Origin: an uncultured Oscillospiraceae bacterium
GTDB taxonomy: Bacteria; Bacillota; Clostridia; Oscillospirales; Oscillospiraceae
DNA: 20,577 nt
Direction: 5' to 3'
Assembly (NCBI GenBank): GCA_934533005.1
Contig: CAKTBC010000025.1
Span: forward strand, 1 to 20,577
A model generated the notes under the pieces. The model had not been told where the DNA came from, did not search any database, and saw only the letters and a program-made list of their open reading frames with translations. Below, piece by piece: positions 20,515-20,577 of the stretch (position 1 is the first letter of the stretch; each line of letters opens with the position of its first letter). Made by a program: the position numbers and the translations under genes.

Positions 20515-20550
20515 TAAGCACCACCCATAATTTGATTCGGGCGGTGCTTA
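20515..20550 (-). promoter_or_regulatory. Hairpin over the dacF ribosome binding site
   Basis: Minus-strand RNA has arms at 20550-20539 and 20526-20515 forming 12 consecutive pairs (one G-U) around a 12-base AU-rich loop. The 3' arm holds GGGUGGUGC, the only Shine-Dalgarno-like sequence before the dacF ATG, and ends 3 bases before that ATG. The following sequence (UUUAUG) is only weakly U-rich, so a terminator for an upstream gene is possible but less convincing. Confidence 0.5.
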
Positions 20551-20577
20551 GTATGACCGGTATGGTGGGGAAATTAT

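Noticed and set aside
1..20577. Mobile elements, CRISPR arrays, phage genes or tRNA genes
   Set aside because: I found no repeated spacer pattern, transposase or integrase motif, or cloverleaf-like sequence. All space is filled with core genes on one strand.

Overview
This 20.6 kb window looks like a chromosomal core-gene region of a moderately high-GC Clostridia member, most likely of the Oscillospirales/Ruminococcaceae type. The evidence is an IspH-ribosomal protein S1 fusion, a carD-ispD-ispF block, an orphan DUF3343-class V aminotransferase pair, and the Firmicutes order yicC-remA-gmk-rpoZ-priA-def-fmt-rsmB. Every gene I can support lies on the minus strand, so transcription runs from high to low coordinates. 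I see no mobile element, CRISPR array, tRNA or rRNA, and no gene-free stretch over about 160 bases.

Read in the direction of transcription: (1) 20577-18706 holds dacF (D-Ala-D-Ala carboxypeptidase) and an RluB-family pseudouridine synthase. (2) 18660-13060 starts at a putative promoter with a terminator-like hairpin in the leader. It runs through an RpiR/MurR-type regulator, a HI0933-type flavoprotein, cmk, plsC and ispH-rpsA in a chain of overlapping genes, and ends at a strong intrinsic terminator. (3) 13034-9807 starts at a good sigma-A type promoter and contains carD, ispD, ispF, a small Se/S-carrier-like protein and a cysteine desulfurase-like enzyme. (4) 9798-6072 starts at another good promoter and carries cdaA and cdaR (c-di-AMP synthesis and its regulator), then a DUF5685 protein and a J-domain protein with a cysteine-rich tail. 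(5) 6075-1 is the yicC-remA-gmk-rpoZ-priA-def-fmt-rsmB block. It couples RNA turnover, matrix regulation, GMP phosphorylation, the RNA polymerase omega subunit, replication restart and initiator-tRNA/nascent-protein formyl metabolism.

The most interesting signals are these. First, the ispH-rpsA fusion keeps, exactly at the domain junction, a full AAGGAGGT Shine-Dalgarno and an ATG. About 250 bases upstream, inside ispH, lies a 25% GC island holding an extended -10 promoter candidate, so S1 may also be made as a separate protein. Second, cdaA-cdaR is followed not by glmM but by DUF5685 plus a J-domain protein, and the DUF5685 protein carries two Asp-rich motifs resembling class I prenyl synthases. 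Third, two 12-bp hairpins sit directly over the ribosome binding sites of the DUF3343 gene and dacF. Fourth, the murR-like gene has a promoter followed at once by a terminator-like hairpin.
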